Of a stretch of 51,731 bases of DNA, positions 38,178-47,079 are shown one piece after another (within the stretch, counting starts at the first letter, position 1; each line of letters begins with the position of its first letter). A model generated the notes under the pieces. The model did no database searches. It saw only the letters and a list, made by a program, of their open reading frames with translations, and had not been told where the DNA came from. The position numbers and the translations under genes are program-made. The DNA comes from a virus: the IMG/VR virus record IMGVR_UViG_3300009024_000018, positions 1 through 51,731 of that record; one strand, given 5' to 3'.

Positions 38178-39230
38178 TTAAGCCTTGGGCTTCTCGTGAG
38201 TATATCCCATTTTCTTCATTTTTAAATGATCTTCCATGGTTTTAGCTTTATAAGCTTTTCCTGTTTTTGGGTCATACATCATATGGGGTTTAAATTCATC
38301 TTCTGCTGCGTAATCTTTTTTCATTTTTTTAGATTGAGCTTTTTTCCAGGCCTCTTTACTTGGACGATCTTTGTCTCCAGGTTTTGCGGCTTTGTATTTT
38401 TTGCCCATTCTTTTTTTCTTGTCTCTGATATTTTCCCAGAGTCCTTTTTTTGCTTCGGATTCTTCTTCGAGAATTTGCTCTTCAAGCCCCTCTGTATCCT
38501 CAGCTTTTGTCATTTTTGTGACGCTCTTCTTGCTCCACATCTTGCAGCTCCAATACCTAGCTTTTGTTTTGGGGCCTGGATTTTCGCAGTTATGTCTTGC
38601 TCTAAAACTTTTTCTTCGGGCAGGATTGTCGCGCTTAATCTCCATGTTGGGATCTCCAAAGTTAACTTTTACTACATTACCTTTTTCGTTTTTAACGTAA
38701 ACAGAAAATTTCTTTGGGCCTTTAGATGTTCTAAAAGGTTTGTTTAATTTTTTTCCTTTGTTTTTTTCTGCAGCCCACGCTTCTTCGTTTATGTACTCTT
38801 CAAAGCCCAGTTCGTCAACGTCGATAAAAATTGTAGCCCACATTTCTGAAGTAAAGGATGGGTCTTCTTGGAGCTGGTTTCGTCTTATTTCTATGCTTGC
38901 CTCTATTAAATTCTCTTCAGAAAAGAAATTTTCATCCCTAACTCCGTCGTCAATTAGAAATCCAGCATCCGCTATATCTTGATCGGCCTTCCTATAGGAA
39001 TCTTTAACGCGAGAACCTTGGACCATTTTTAAAAACATATTTACTCTAGCAATAGCCCATTGACCTCGAGCTTTTCCAGGCTTGCCGAATTCTGCAAACG
39101 CAGCTACTCCTCGCCGATAAACCTTTTGTAATTGAGAGAGAGTTATCTTGCTCGCACACCTTGCATTGTGCATTTTTACTTTTTCTTGAAGCGCTTCAAG
39201 AATTCTATTTGGAAAGTATTCGTTGTTCAT
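38178..39230 (-). CDS. conserved large-phage protein with Cys/Trp-bearing domain (possible virion protein), 350 aa
   Basis: A 350-residue basic protein. The N-terminal part (about 1-90) is helical (LSQLQKVYRRGVAAFAEFGK). The centre has KKFSVYVKNEKGNVVKVNFG, then ARRKSFRARHNCENPGPK and KARYWSCKMW, a domain I recall from many large marine phages with no known function. The C-terminus is Lys-rich (KKRMGKKYKAAKPGDKDRPS) and repetitive. I set the start at 39230 because a GTGTA motif ends 11 bp upstream, although an in-frame TTG or similar lies further back. The late-type motif suggests a structural or late protein even though the neighbours are metabolic genes. Confidence 0.65.
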   Translation of the reverse strand: MNNEYFPNRILEALQEKVKMHNARCASKITLSQLQKVYRRGVAAFAEFGKPGKARGQWAIARVNMFLKMVQGSRVKDSYRKADQDIADAGFLIDDGVRDENFFSEENLIEASIEIRRNQLQEDPSFTSEMWATIFIDVDELGFEEYINEEAWAAEKNKGKKLNKPFRTSKGPKKFSVYVKNEKGNVVKVNFGDPNMEIKRDNPARRKSFRARHNCENPGPKTKARYWSCKMWSKKSVTKMTKAEDTEGLEEQILEEESEAKKGLWENIRDKKKRMGKKYKAAKPGDKDRPSKEAWKKAQSKKMKKDYAAEDEFKPHMMYDPKTGKAYKAKTMEDHLKMKKMGYTHEKPKA

Positions 39231-39240
39231 GAGTATTGTA

Positions 39241-40197
39241 TTACACAATTTTTTGTTTGTTTTCTATATACCAATTATATGTTCTTCGCAGACCTTCTTC
39301 TAGGGAGGTGCTTGGTTTGAATCCTATTTTTGAAATTCGAGTATTGTCCATTTTTTTTCTATATGTTCCATCGGGCTTTGAGCTGTCGAATGTAACATCT
39401 CCTTTATACGCAATGATGTTTTTAATTAAAGACGCTAATTCAAGTATGGAAATTTCTTTATTGGATCCGCAATTGAGGTGAGATATCTCTTGTTTGTAAA
39501 TATCTGAGGCGTTCACATTTTTTAAACAAAAAGATATTGCTTCAGCGAGATCCTCGACATAAAGAAATTCCCTTAATGGTTTGCCCGACCCCCAGACCTC
39601 AATGCTATCTGCGCCGCTTTCTTTTGCTTCGTGAACCTTGCGAATTAATGCAGGCAAGACATGAGAGCTTTTTAGGTCAAAATTATCTCTCGGCCCGTAC
39701 ATATTACACGGCATTATCGAATAGAAATTATTACCGTATTGTTCGTAAAGGCTTTCGCATAGTTTTATAGCTGCTATTTTAGCTATTGCATATGGCTCAT
39801 TTGTTTTTTCTAGTACGCCCGTTAATAAGCTCTCTTCTTTAATGGGTATTTCTGCATCTCGAGGATAAATACAAGAGCTTCCAAGGTTTATCATTTTTTT
39901 AACATTGTAAATGTGCGAAGCGTGGATTAAGTTTGTTGCTATTTGCAAATTTTGATATATAAAGTCGGCTTTTTTAGTGCTGTTCGCTAATATGCCTCCT
40001 ACCTTAGCTGCGCAAATAACAACCATTTCAGGCCTCTCTTTTTCGAGCAGCTTATTAACTTCAGCTTGTTTTGTTAGATCCAGTTCTCTTCGAGTTTTTG
40101 TGATGATATTATTAAAGCCTTCGCTTTTTAATTTATTTAAGACGGCTGAGCCAACCATTCCATTGTGTCCCGCGACGAAAATCTTATTCGATTTCAT
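39241..40197 (-). CDS. fcl: GDP-L-fucose synthase
   Basis: A 318-residue short-chain reductase. The Rossmann motif VAGHNGMVGSAVL (Gly10, Gly13, Gly16) binds NADP. The catalytic YAIAKIAAIKL supplies Tyr and Lys, with Ser in the NLGSSCIYP strand. The enzyme epimerises and reduces GDP-4-keto-6-deoxy-D-mannose to GDP-L-fucose, the step after GMD, whose gene lies directly upstream with an ATGA overlap. The product would serve fucosylation of phage or host surface structures, but no glycosyltransferase is visible in the window. Confidence 0.94.
   Translation of the reverse strand: MKSNKIFVAGHNGMVGSAVLNKLKSEGFNNIITKTRRELDLTKQAEVNKLLEKERPEMVVICAAKVGGILANSTKKADFIYQNLQIATNLIHASHIYNVKKMINLGSSCIYPRDAEIPIKEESLLTGVLEKTNEPYAIAKIAAIKLCESLYEQYGNNFYSIMPCNMYGPRDNFDLKSSHVLPALIRKVHEAKESGADSIEVWGSGKPLREFLYVEDLAEAISFCLKNVNASDIYKQEISHLNCGSNKEISILELASLIKNIIAYKGDVTFDSSKPDGTYRKKMDNTRISKIGFKPSTSLEEGLRRTYNWYIENKQKIV
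39242..39248 (-). promoter_or_regulatory. late-type GTGTA motif before the 39230 gene
   Basis: TTGTGTA on the minus strand, 11 bp before the ATG at 39230, overlapping the last codons of fcl. Confidence 0.5.
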
Positions 40198-41225
40198 TTG
40201 CTTAGCGCAGCATAATCGCTTTTGTACATTTTCTTAACCAAGCCTTGAAAGTCGGTTTGCCTTGCCCAACCCAACTCTTTCTCTGCGAGAGATGGATCTC
40301 CGCATAGTTCATGAACTTCTGCCGGCCTATAAAACTTTTGATCAACTTCAAAAATTAACAGTCCGTCTTTTGTGTGATATTTTTCATCCTCTTCTTTCCC
40401 TGAGGGTTTAAATTCTATACCAGCGCACTTTAAAGCTTCCTCCATGAATTCTCTAACGGTGTGCATTTCTCCACTTCCGAGAACATAGTTTTTTGGTTTT
40501 TCTTGATTAAGCATTAGCCAAACCCCGTCCATAAAATCTTCTGCGTCACTCCAGTCTCTCTTTGCTTCTATGTTTCCAAGTTTCAGGGTTGGAGCTTTTT
40601 CACCTTTCTCTATGGCTATTTTTATTCTTGCTACTGTGTGCGTTATTTTTCGAGTTACGAAATCAAGCCCTCTTCTACTCCCTTCGTGATTAAATAACCA
40701 TCCTTGCACTGCATATAAATTATAAGATTCCCTGTACACCCTTACGATGTGCCTAGCTCCACATTTTGCGGCTCCATAAGGAGATTGAGGCCTAAGTGGG
40801 TGATTTTCGTTTTGCGGACTAAAGGCTACATCCCCAAACTCCTCGGAAGATCCGGCGTTATAAAATCTGCATTGCGGAGCAAATCGGCGAATTGATTCAA
40901 GAATGTGAAGTACTGCATTTGCATCGGTGTCCCAAGTTTGAATCGGAAAATCCCAGCTTCCAGCCACAAAAGACTGTGCTGCAAAATTAATAAAAAAGTC
41001 TGGCTGAATGTCGATTACTACATCACGAATACTATGAGCATCGTTCAAGTCCATGCTGATTAGCTCAAATCGAGACTCATCCTCTAGATGTAATATATTT
41101 TCGTGATTCTTAACGCTTAATCTTCGAGCGGTTCCGTATATTTTATGCTCGGTATTCTTTAATAAATAATCTACCATATGACTTCCGTCTTGGCCCGTTA
41201 CTCCTGTTACTATTATTTTTTTCAT
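40194..41225 (-). CDS. gmd: GDP-mannose 4,6-dehydratase
   Basis: A 343-residue SDR dehydratase. Rossmann motif VTGVTGQDGSHM (Gly8, Gly11, Gly14), AAQSFVAGSW, a catalytic Ser in YNAGSSEEFG, then SPYGAAKCGARH (Tyr150, Lys154). It converts GDP-D-mannose to GDP-4-keto-6-deoxy-D-mannose. The start at 41225 overlaps the Nudix stop (ATGA); 18 further codons are open upstream but read through that gene. The nudix-gmd-fcl order forms a compact nucleotide-sugar module within the replication operon. Confidence 0.95.
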   Translation of the reverse strand: MKKIIVTGVTGQDGSHMVDYLLKNTEHKIYGTARRLSVKNHENILHLEDESRFELISMDLNDAHSIRDVVIDIQPDFFINFAAQSFVAGSWDFPIQTWDTDANAVLHILESIRRFAPQCRFYNAGSSEEFGDVAFSPQNENHPLRPQSPYGAAKCGARHIVRVYRESYNLYAVQGWLFNHEGSRRGLDFVTRKITHTVARIKIAIEKGEKAPTLKLGNIEAKRDWSDAEDFMDGVWLMLNQEKPKNYVLGSGEMHTVREFMEEALKCAGIEFKPSGKEEDEKYHTKDGLLIFEVDQKFYRPAEVHELCGDPSLAEKELGWARQTDFQGLVKKMYKSDYAALSK

Positions 41226-41632
41226 TTTAATTTTAAAATTGTATCTCTTGTTTCTTTTGTCATCGGATTGGGAAGGCAATTTTCTTCTATTTTAAAAAAA
41301 CCCCATTCTTCATGCTCTATTGAATCTACGGCCTCATTGCTTGGAAAGATTAAAGATTTTATATTGGTGAAATATGCGTAAAAAGTGCCCCCGTTTTTCA
41401 TTGGGAACGAATTCAGATATTCTATTTCGTTTGAGATATTTATTCCGGCTTCTTCTTTGAATTCTCTAATACAGGCGTCTAAGGAGGACTCTCCTTTCTC
41501 TACAGCTCCACAAGGAAGCGACCAATATCCAGGGAAATTAGTACAAACCTTAGATCTTTTACCCAGCAGAACTAAATCGTCTAGTTTTACGAGTAGCCCC
41601 GCTGCGTCATACTTATCCGTCGAGGAAGTCAT
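41222..41632 (-). CDS. Nudix hydrolase
   Basis: A 136-residue Nudix protein with a full Nudix box, GAVEKGESSLDACIREFKEE then AGI. The flanking LPCGAVEKGE and PGYWSLP are typical of family members acting on nucleotide-linked compounds. It precedes gmd with an ATGA overlap, which suggests work on a nucleotide sugar (for example GDP-mannose) or cleansing of the nucleotide pool. The exact substrate cannot be read from the sequence. It overlaps the nuclease gene upstream by 20 bp. Confidence 0.92.
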   Translation of the reverse strand: MTSSTDKYDAAGLLVKLDDLVLLGKRSKVCTNFPGYWSLPCGAVEKGESSLDACIREFKEEAGINISNEIEYLNSFPMKNGGTFYAYFTNIKSLIFPSNEAVDSIEHEEWGFFKIEENCLPNPMTKETRDTILKLK

Positions 41633-42698
41633 CTATTTTTACTTTGTTTTGCCAGTGCGGACATCCATCATAATTCATTTTTACGACTTTTTCTCCAAGG
41701 CCCTCATCTGGATCAAGGGAGTCTTTCTTTTCAATAAATGATGTTTTTAAAACTTTTCCGTCTTTGTCTTGTATTGCGTAGTATTCCATAGGTTTTCTGT
41801 ATGGGCAAATAAAAGCTTTTATTGGCTCGCCAAGCTTATCAAGCACAGGCTGCCCGTAAGAAACTTTAAATCCATCTTTTCCGCAGGCAAGTGGCCCGCC
41901 AAACGTTCCGTCTCTTGGGTAATCTTGTTTTGCTGCAAAATTAGACTTTGCGCAATCTTCATCAAATCCGTCTATGTATTTTTGAAATTCAGTAAGCTGA
42001 TATTCAAAACCTTCTAATTCTTCTTCGGTGATTTTATCCATCCTTACGTAACCCTTTCCGCGTTCTCCCAAAACGTCTTTTTCTAGGTCAAATCTTAAAA
42101 AAATAAATTCACTCTGAGGCTCTGTTTCTGGCATTAGGTTTTTGACCGCTAGGCTATATATTAGGTTTTGTAAATTATCGGTTATTTCTTTTCCTTTAAA
42201 AACCTGCTTGCTGCTTTTGAAGTCTCGAATTATTACAGAATTATCCTTATATTTAAATAACTTATCTATGTACCCTCTGACTGCATAGCGAATGCCTTTT
42301 TCTGGCTTATCTATTTCTAGGTCAAAAAACCTTTCTGATTCCGCTTCTTCAGGCTGTTCTTCTGTATCCCCAAAAAAATCACAACGAAGTCCAGCAACAA
42401 TCATTTCGTCAATCAGATCTAAATTTTCTTGATCGTCAACCTTTAGCTCTTCAGCTTCTTCTTTAACTTGAGAGGCAACAACCTTGGTATTCCATATTGT
42501 TCCTTCTTTTATTATTTTATTAAATTCAGCCTTATGCTTGTCTCCTAGAAGTTCAAATATATTGTGACATATAGTTCCTCTGCTCGAGCCGTCATTTCCT
42601 GCCTGAGGAAGTTTTAATTTATAATTGCACCAGTATGTCCAGGAGCAAGTTTGCGCGGTCTTAATTCTACTCGCGGATAATTTAGTTAATTCACTCAT
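41613..42698 (-). CDS. PD-(D/E)XK nuclease, RecB/Cas4-like
   Basis: A 361-residue nuclease. N-terminal LSASRIKTAQTCSWTYWCNY and SRGTICHNIFELLG (His) match Cas4/AddB-type openings. The catalytic core has VRGYIDKLFKYKD, then VIIRDFKSSK (Asp and Lys) and LQNLIYSLAV (Gln and Tyr of the QxxxY motif). Cysteines near the start (TCSWTYWC) and end (ICPYRKP, CPHW) could hold an iron-sulfur cluster. Such nucleases resect DNA ends in recombination-dependent phage replication, fitting the nearby recA. It is not near any cas gene, so it is not read as CRISPR adaptation. Confidence 0.85.
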   Translation of the reverse strand: MSELTKLSASRIKTAQTCSWTYWCNYKLKLPQAGNDGSSRGTICHNIFELLGDKHKAEFNKIIKEGTIWNTKVVASQVKEEAEELKVDDQENLDLIDEMIVAGLRCDFFGDTEEQPEEAESERFFDLEIDKPEKGIRYAVRGYIDKLFKYKDNSVIIRDFKSSKQVFKGKEITDNLQNLIYSLAVKNLMPETEPQSEFIFLRFDLEKDVLGERGKGYVRMDKITEEELEGFEYQLTEFQKYIDGFDEDCAKSNFAAKQDYPRDGTFGGPLACGKDGFKVSYGQPVLDKLGEPIKAFICPYRKPMEYYAIQDKDGKVLKTSFIEKKDSLDPDEGLGEKVVKMNYDGCPHWQNKVKIDDFLDG

Positions 42699-43728
42699 TG
42701 GTTATTATTTTTTTATTTTTTAATAAAGATTTTGGTAAAGTTTTGTGCATTTTGCTTATCTCTTTGACTATGAATGATCTTTGTTTTTTTGCGTCAGAGG
42801 ATAATAGCTTTTTCTTCCAAGAATTAAAATCATCAATAGACATTTCTCCAAAATCTTTTGCGGTTGGTAAGCATATTAAAATTTTATCTGGTTCGAAGTA
42901 ATTTAATAATTTAAGATAGTTTTTTACACACGCCTCCAACCCTCTGTTTTTTGTGGATGTGGAATCGTTGTTTAATGATAGTATTATTCTGGAGATTCCT
43001 AGCGAGACTAAGGAGCATATTAACTTATTAGAAACGTCCAGCCCAAAGGTAACTAAAACATTAAAATATCCGTTTTCATTTAATTGCAGTAAGTCGCCAA
43101 TGCTCTCAACCAAAATAACTTCGCCCCTCTCTTTTATATCTTTTAGGGTTTTAGGGTTATTGTGCAAAGGGTAAACCCATGATTTTTTCTTTCCTATATG
43201 TTTCCATTTAGGGCGACCTTCTATAGATGTCATATCTCTTCCTGAGAACCCATATATCTGAGAAAGCTCATTATAAATAGGGAATATAAATCTTTTATTT
43301 AATTTTCCTGCAGTGGCGAATCCGCCCTTTAAGTTCGCTAGAACTTCATCGCTAACACCCCTGTCGTTATAAAATTTATAATGTGGGAGTAATTTTTTTA
43401 AGCAGTCTTCTGGGTATATTTCTTCCATTTCTATTTTTTCTCTTGATTCTATTTTGTTATAGTGTGAACCTATATCCTCTTCTTCTAGGTATTTCTTGAT
43501 TACATTTTTATCATTTGTGCCAAGCGTAATTTCAACCAACCTCTTTAGGGGAGAAAACACGCTTCCTTGCACGTGATCTTTCCAAACTCCGCTGTTTTTA
43601 TATATCTGAATAGCTGTAGAGTTATCTCCGTTTCTGAATATTGCATTGGTTTGCCAATAAGGCCCTCGGTCATTAAGTTTATAGCCTAAATTAATTAAGC
43701 AATCTTTTATTTTGTCTGTAGATATCAT
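42691..43728 (-). CDS. DnaG-like primase lacking zinc ligands
   Basis: A 345-residue primase. Residues 1-70 align in pattern with the CHC2 zinc domain (GPYWQTNAIFRNGDNSTAIQ, then GVWKDHVQGSVFSPLKRLVE) but the zinc-binding Cys/His residues are missing. The Toprim part has Glu208 in VILVESIGDLL; the second acidic motif is SLNNDST, with Asn253 where the first Asp of D-x-D is expected. It makes RNA primers for the DnaB fork or has lost part of that activity. The gene directly follows the helicase, overlapping by four bases. Confidence 0.82.
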   Translation of the reverse strand: MISTDKIKDCLINLGYKLNDRGPYWQTNAIFRNGDNSTAIQIYKNSGVWKDHVQGSVFSPLKRLVEITLGTNDKNVIKKYLEEEDIGSHYNKIESREKIEMEEIYPEDCLKKLLPHYKFYNDRGVSDEVLANLKGGFATAGKLNKRFIFPIYNELSQIYGFSGRDMTSIEGRPKWKHIGKKKSWVYPLHNNPKTLKDIKERGEVILVESIGDLLQLNENGYFNVLVTFGLDVSNKLICSLVSLGISRIILSLNNDSTSTKNRGLEACVKNYLKLLNYFEPDKILICLPTAKDFGEMSIDDFNSWKKKLLSSDAKKQRSFIVKEISKMHKTLPKSLLKNKKIITNE

Positions 43729-45239
43729 ATATTCGGGAGCTCATCTAAGAAACCTTCAACCGCGCCAACGCCTTCCGAGTTTAAATTGTCAACAAGATCT
43801 TGTAAGTCGCCCTTTTCTTCAATGCCAAAATTCTCCATATGCAGGTTTACATAGTTATTTCTTTTTGTTCCGTCCGGCATTTCCACGGGTTGAAGAGCCC
43901 TGTGGACGTCCCTACCTAACCATCGGTATTTTAGGGATATTAATTTGTGGGTTCCAAAATCTTCCGGCTCGGATTGTATCTCATCCATAGTCTTTTTTCT
44001 AAGCAAAAACAAATGGGAACAAAATTGAGTTATTTGATCAGACAGGGAGACAACGCTCTCGTCGTCAACTATGTTATCTGAGCTTCTGTTATTTGTTATA
44101 CCTAATCTATTACTCTGCACGCTGGTTAGCATCGACACTGTAGGGCCTTCGCTAAAGCAAAGTTCTTTTTGTATTAATTGTTTAAACTTATCGACCATTC
44201 TACCAACGGTTTCCCAAGAGCTTAAACCGTTTTGTTTTTCATAAGAGGTTTTAATGTAGTCAAAACTAAATATCATCTTGTTTCCCCTGCCCACCTCAGA
44301 GAAATAAAACCTTCTTATAATATTGATCATGCTTTCTATCGAGTGCCCTGCTACGTTATAATAGAAGAATTTAAAATCCTTGACCTTCTTCCAAGTATCT
44401 CTTACTTTATCTATTACTTCTTGGCCCGCCTGCCTCCATCTGCCCGTCTCCAACAAATGCATGGGAACTCCGGATAGAGCGGAGCATTGCCTTACAATAA
44501 GCTCTTCTTTACTCATCTCGCCATTGTCAAAATGAAGGATAGGTACGTTGTTATTGATTGCAGAGACTTTTGTGCAGAAATCCATACAAAATTGCGTTTT
44601 ACCTACTCCAGCCCTAGCCACAACAACCGTAATGTTTCCAGGTCTAAGTAGCGATCCGTAGCACTCATTTATTCTTTTGTGTGGCCCCATTAGCCCGAAT
44701 TCATCGATAGGGTTGTTTCCTCTATCCTCAATCCAGTCTTCCATATCGTCAAAAAGGTTTTCGGGGTTACTTGAACCTATCTCGTAAAGATTGATTTTTT
44801 CATTGTATATTTTATCTGCCTCAGATACTATTTGATCGTAGGTTGAGCTAGCAGAAATACTTTTCATGCTTTTTGCGACATCTATAGATGCGTCGTGAAT
44901 CTCCCTCCTAACTGTAATTTTTTTTAATTCTTTAGCCGCCTTAACAACCCCTTCTTTTGATATTTGCCTCATTGACAAAGCTTTAATATAATCGCCAATA
45001 TTTATATTATCTTCGAAGGACATACCTAGAGATTTAACCCTTTGCGATAATAAAACTTCGTCTAAGATTTCAGAAGCCTCTAGGGACTGACGAAGTACGC
45101 AGAATATTGTTTTATTAACAGCTGTGTTTTGGGAGAAGAAATCGTCTTTAGTTATAAAGGCTGCAATTAAGGGGTAGGACTCTGGGTATTTAATTAACCC
45201 TGCGAGCAAATGTTGTTCTAGTTCATATGAATATACCAT
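43725..45239 (-). CDS. dnaB: replicative DNA helicase, DnaB family
   Basis: A 504-residue helicase. The N-terminal domain (1-110, YSYELEQHLLAGLIKYPESY) is the primase/loader-interacting part. The RecA-like motor has Walker A ARAGVGKTQF (about 208-217), HFDNGEMSKEELIVRQ, Walker B-like FSFDYIKTSYEKQ and a sensor TSVQSNRLG. It unwinds DNA at the fork and is followed by the primase gene (four-base overlap). The promoter in front has the 17/6 spacing seen for several other genes. Confidence 0.93.
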   Translation of the reverse strand: MVYSYELEQHLLAGLIKYPESYPLIAAFITKDDFFSQNTAVNKTIFCVLRQSLEASEILDEVLLSQRVKSLGMSFEDNINIGDYIKALSMRQISKEGVVKAAKELKKITVRREIHDASIDVAKSMKSISASSTYDQIVSEADKIYNEKINLYEIGSSNPENLFDDMEDWIEDRGNNPIDEFGLMGPHKRINECYGSLLRPGNITVVVARAGVGKTQFCMDFCTKVSAINNNVPILHFDNGEMSKEELIVRQCSALSGVPMHLLETGRWRQAGQEVIDKVRDTWKKVKDFKFFYYNVAGHSIESMINIIRRFYFSEVGRGNKMIFSFDYIKTSYEKQNGLSSWETVGRMVDKFKQLIQKELCFSEGPTVSMLTSVQSNRLGITNNRSSDNIVDDESVVSLSDQITQFCSHLFLLRKKTMDEIQSEPEDFGTHKLISLKYRWLGRDVHRALQPVEMPDGTKRNNYVNLHMENFGIEEKGDLQDLVDNLNSEGVGAVEGFLDELPNI

Positions 45240-45245
45240 AATAGA

Positions 45246-45274
45246 ATGGTATCACACATGAATAAAAATGTCAA
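45246..45274 (-). promoter_or_regulatory. sigma70-like promoter of dnaB
   Basis: Minus strand: TTGACA (45269-45274), 17 bp, TACCAT (45246-45251), 6 bp, ATG at 45239. The -35 contains the TGA stop of the gene at 45271-45549. Confidence 0.72.
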
Positions 45275-45549
45275 GAGCTTTCTTCGTCCCCGAGGTCTGT
45301 AGAATCTAGATGTAAATCTTGGGTAGCTACTTGTTCTAGGTACTGCTCTAAAGCCTTCCTGAGTCCCATTTCTACAATAGGAGAAGAAGCTTTTGTTATT
45401 ATAGAGGGGGTTCCCATCTGGTTTACGTGGGCTAAGATAAAACCGCTGTCTCCACCTGTGGAACCTGTAAACTCAAAAATCTGAGAGAGAACACTCTCAG
45501 GAAAATTGAATTCACTTAAATTTTCTGGATCAATATTTTCGTCGTTCAT
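45271..45549 (-). CDS. hypothetical acidic protein, 92 aa
   Basis: A 92-residue acidic protein (MNDENIDPENLSEFNFPESV..., ending LGDEESS). The centre, TGGDSGFILAHVNQMGTP, followed by a helical MGLRKALEQYLEQVATQ, suggests a small mixed fold. No family is recognised. It lies between the endonuclease-like gene and dnaB, and is preceded by a GTGTA motif, so it may be expressed late unlike its neighbours. No function is assigned. Confidence 0.55.
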   Translation of the reverse strand: MNDENIDPENLSEFNFPESVLSQIFEFTGSTGGDSGFILAHVNQMGTPSIITKASSPIVEMGLRKALEQYLEQVATQDLHLDSTDLGDEESS

Positions 45550-45558
45550 ATGTTATAT

Positions 45559-45565
45559 TACACAA
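45559..45565 (-). promoter_or_regulatory. late-type GTGTA motif
   Basis: TTGTGTA on the minus strand, 9 bp before the ATG at 45549, close to the stop of the upstream gene. Confidence 0.5.
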
Positions 45566-45566
45566 A

Positions 45567-45977
45567 CTATAGATCTACTCCAAATTTAGCGAACAATTCT
45601 TTATTAACAGCATCACTCTCATATATCTCTATTAATTTAATGTTGTTTATTTTACAAAACTCTAATTTGTCTGCGTCTCTTTTTAGCTGATTTATGTAGT
45701 TAATCTTGTTTTTTCCGTGAAAAAAGGGTACATACTGCGTGTGTTGCCGGCCCTGGACTTCTATTGCTATTTTTTTATTGGCATTGTAAAAATCCAACGA
45801 CAATCTAGTCCCCACAACCGGAAACTCCTCAAAGACAATATGCTTGTGCCAGTATTTTTTTAAGAACGCCTTTGTTGCTTTTTGGAGCTTGCTTCTGCTG
45901 GACCCGTCCCAGTCGACAAGGTATTTTTTAGATTTAGATACGGTTCTTTCTGAGCCAATCAGGGTTTTAAATCGCAT
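45567..45977 (-). CDS. small PD-(D/E)XK-type endonuclease
   Basis: A 136-residue protein with a compact nuclease core: VFEEFPVVGTRLSLDFYNAN (Glu, then Asp), KKIAIEVQGRQHTQY (Glu-Val-Gln with a following His) and a helix with INQLKRDADKLEFCKINNIK. This arrangement resembles Vsr/DUF559-like very short nucleases and phage homologues of unknown target. It overlaps the end of recA by 11 bases, so it is probably a recombination or repair nuclease working with RecA. Confidence 0.72.
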   Translation of the reverse strand: MRFKTLIGSERTVSKSKKYLVDWDGSSRSKLQKATKAFLKKYWHKHIVFEEFPVVGTRLSLDFYNANKKIAIEVQGRQHTQYVPFFHGKNKINYINQLKRDADKLEFCKINNIKLIEIYESDAVNKELFAKFGVDL

Positions 45978-47079
45978 CAGTTAAGCTCTTGAAGTCTTTA
46001 TATAAAAAATCACTAAGAGCTTGGTTTTCTTCTAAGAAGCTTATAATCTTCTGGTCCCCTTGGAACTTTTCAGGAATCTCTATTTTTTTAGAGCCTAGCT
46101 CTTTAATTAAATCGTCGGAAACCGATATCCAGGCTCCGCTTTTACTGATTAACTTAAACAAATACAACATGTCGAGGATCTCTCTAGCTCTCCACACCGA
46201 ACTGCCCTTTTTCTGCCCGTACTTGATTGGGTACCTTACGACAGACCCAGTTTTCTCATTGACACTTTTTCTGAATTTTATTTTGCAGTAGTGGCCTATA
46301 GGCTCACCTTTAGCCTCTAATGTGGTAGCGCTAGGGTTTTTAAATATCATATCAGAGGTGTACCTCTCTTGGAATTCGAGAATGAAGTTTGCGTAGTGCT
46401 TGACCGCGTTTCCCCCGGCTTCTTTTGTCTTTGGGCCGCCTCTTGCGGCATAAGGGTTTGTTGCGACCTCTACCCTGACTTGGCTCGTCAGTATCATCGT
46501 GTGTCCCATTTTAGATATTGGTAACACCATCTTTTTTAAAAAAACTGAAGTTATAAGAGCTCCTCCTGCTACCTGCTCTGATTCGGCAAATGGCTTATTT
46601 ATATCCCCAACCCTGCACAGGGCGTCAACGCTATCAATAATGAACATATATTTCTTGCTTTCTTCGTTTTGAAAAACAAGCTCTCTTACCAATTCAAAAA
46701 CTTTTTCAAAAATATTACAGTCAAAGATGAAAAATTTATCAGGAGAGAGGTCAACCCCTGACCTCTCTAGCATTTCAGGACTCAACCTTCCCTCGCTCTT
46801 GATGTATATAATCATGCCCTCTTTTTTGAAGTGCTTCTGAAAGTTTCTTGCAAAGGATAATGCGCAACTAGTTTTGCCTCCTTCGTTTATACCTGTAAAT
46901 CTATGAGCTCCAGACGGCAAGCCTCCACCTAGGGCCATGTCTAAATTTAGACTTCCGCTTGATATTTTATAATCTTCTGATTCGTGAAAGTTGTAGTGAT
47001 ATTTCTGATTATCTTTATCGTTTAAAAATTTAGAAATTTGATCTGTAGTTTGCGGCTGTTCTTTTTTTGTTTTACTCAT
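45967..47079 (-). CDS. recA: RecA/UvsX-like recombinase
   Basis: A 370-residue RecA-type ATPase. Walker A TGINEGGKTS (62-71) replaces the common GPESSGKT; Walker B is YMFIIDSVDAL; loop-type segments EQVAGGALITS and TSQVRVEVATNP..ARGGPK follow, where DNA-binding L1/L2 lie. It forms filaments on ssDNA for recombination-dependent replication and repair. The C-terminal domain (about 300-370) is divergent. The gene overlaps its upstream neighbour by 8 bases and the endonuclease gene by 11. Confidence 0.92.
   Translation of the reverse strand: MSKTKKEQPQTTDQISKFLNDKDNQKYHYNFHESEDYKISSGSLNLDMALGGGLPSGAHRFTGINEGGKTSCALSFARNFQKHFKKEGMIIYIKSEGRLSPEMLERSGVDLSPDKFFIFDCNIFEKVFELVRELVFQNEESKKYMFIIDSVDALCRVGDINKPFAESEQVAGGALITSVFLKKMVLPISKMGHTMILTSQVRVEVATNPYAARGGPKTKEAGGNAVKHYANFILEFQERYTSDMIFKNPSATTLEAKGEPIGHYCKIKFRKSVNEKTGSVVRYPIKYGQKKGSSVWRAREILDMLYLFKLISKSGAWISVSDDLIKELGSKKIEIPEKFQGDQKIISFLEENQALSDFLYKDFKSLTDAI

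Noticed and set aside
38226-38982. Long plus-strand frames (173, 109 and 80 codons) opposite the 38178-39230 gene
   Set aside because: Phe/Ser/Leu-rich shadows of a Lys-rich coding strand; no start signals.
41613-42698. Cas4 of a CRISPR system
   Set aside because: The fold and cysteines resemble Cas4, but there is no cas gene or array nearby; a phage recombination nuclease fits better.
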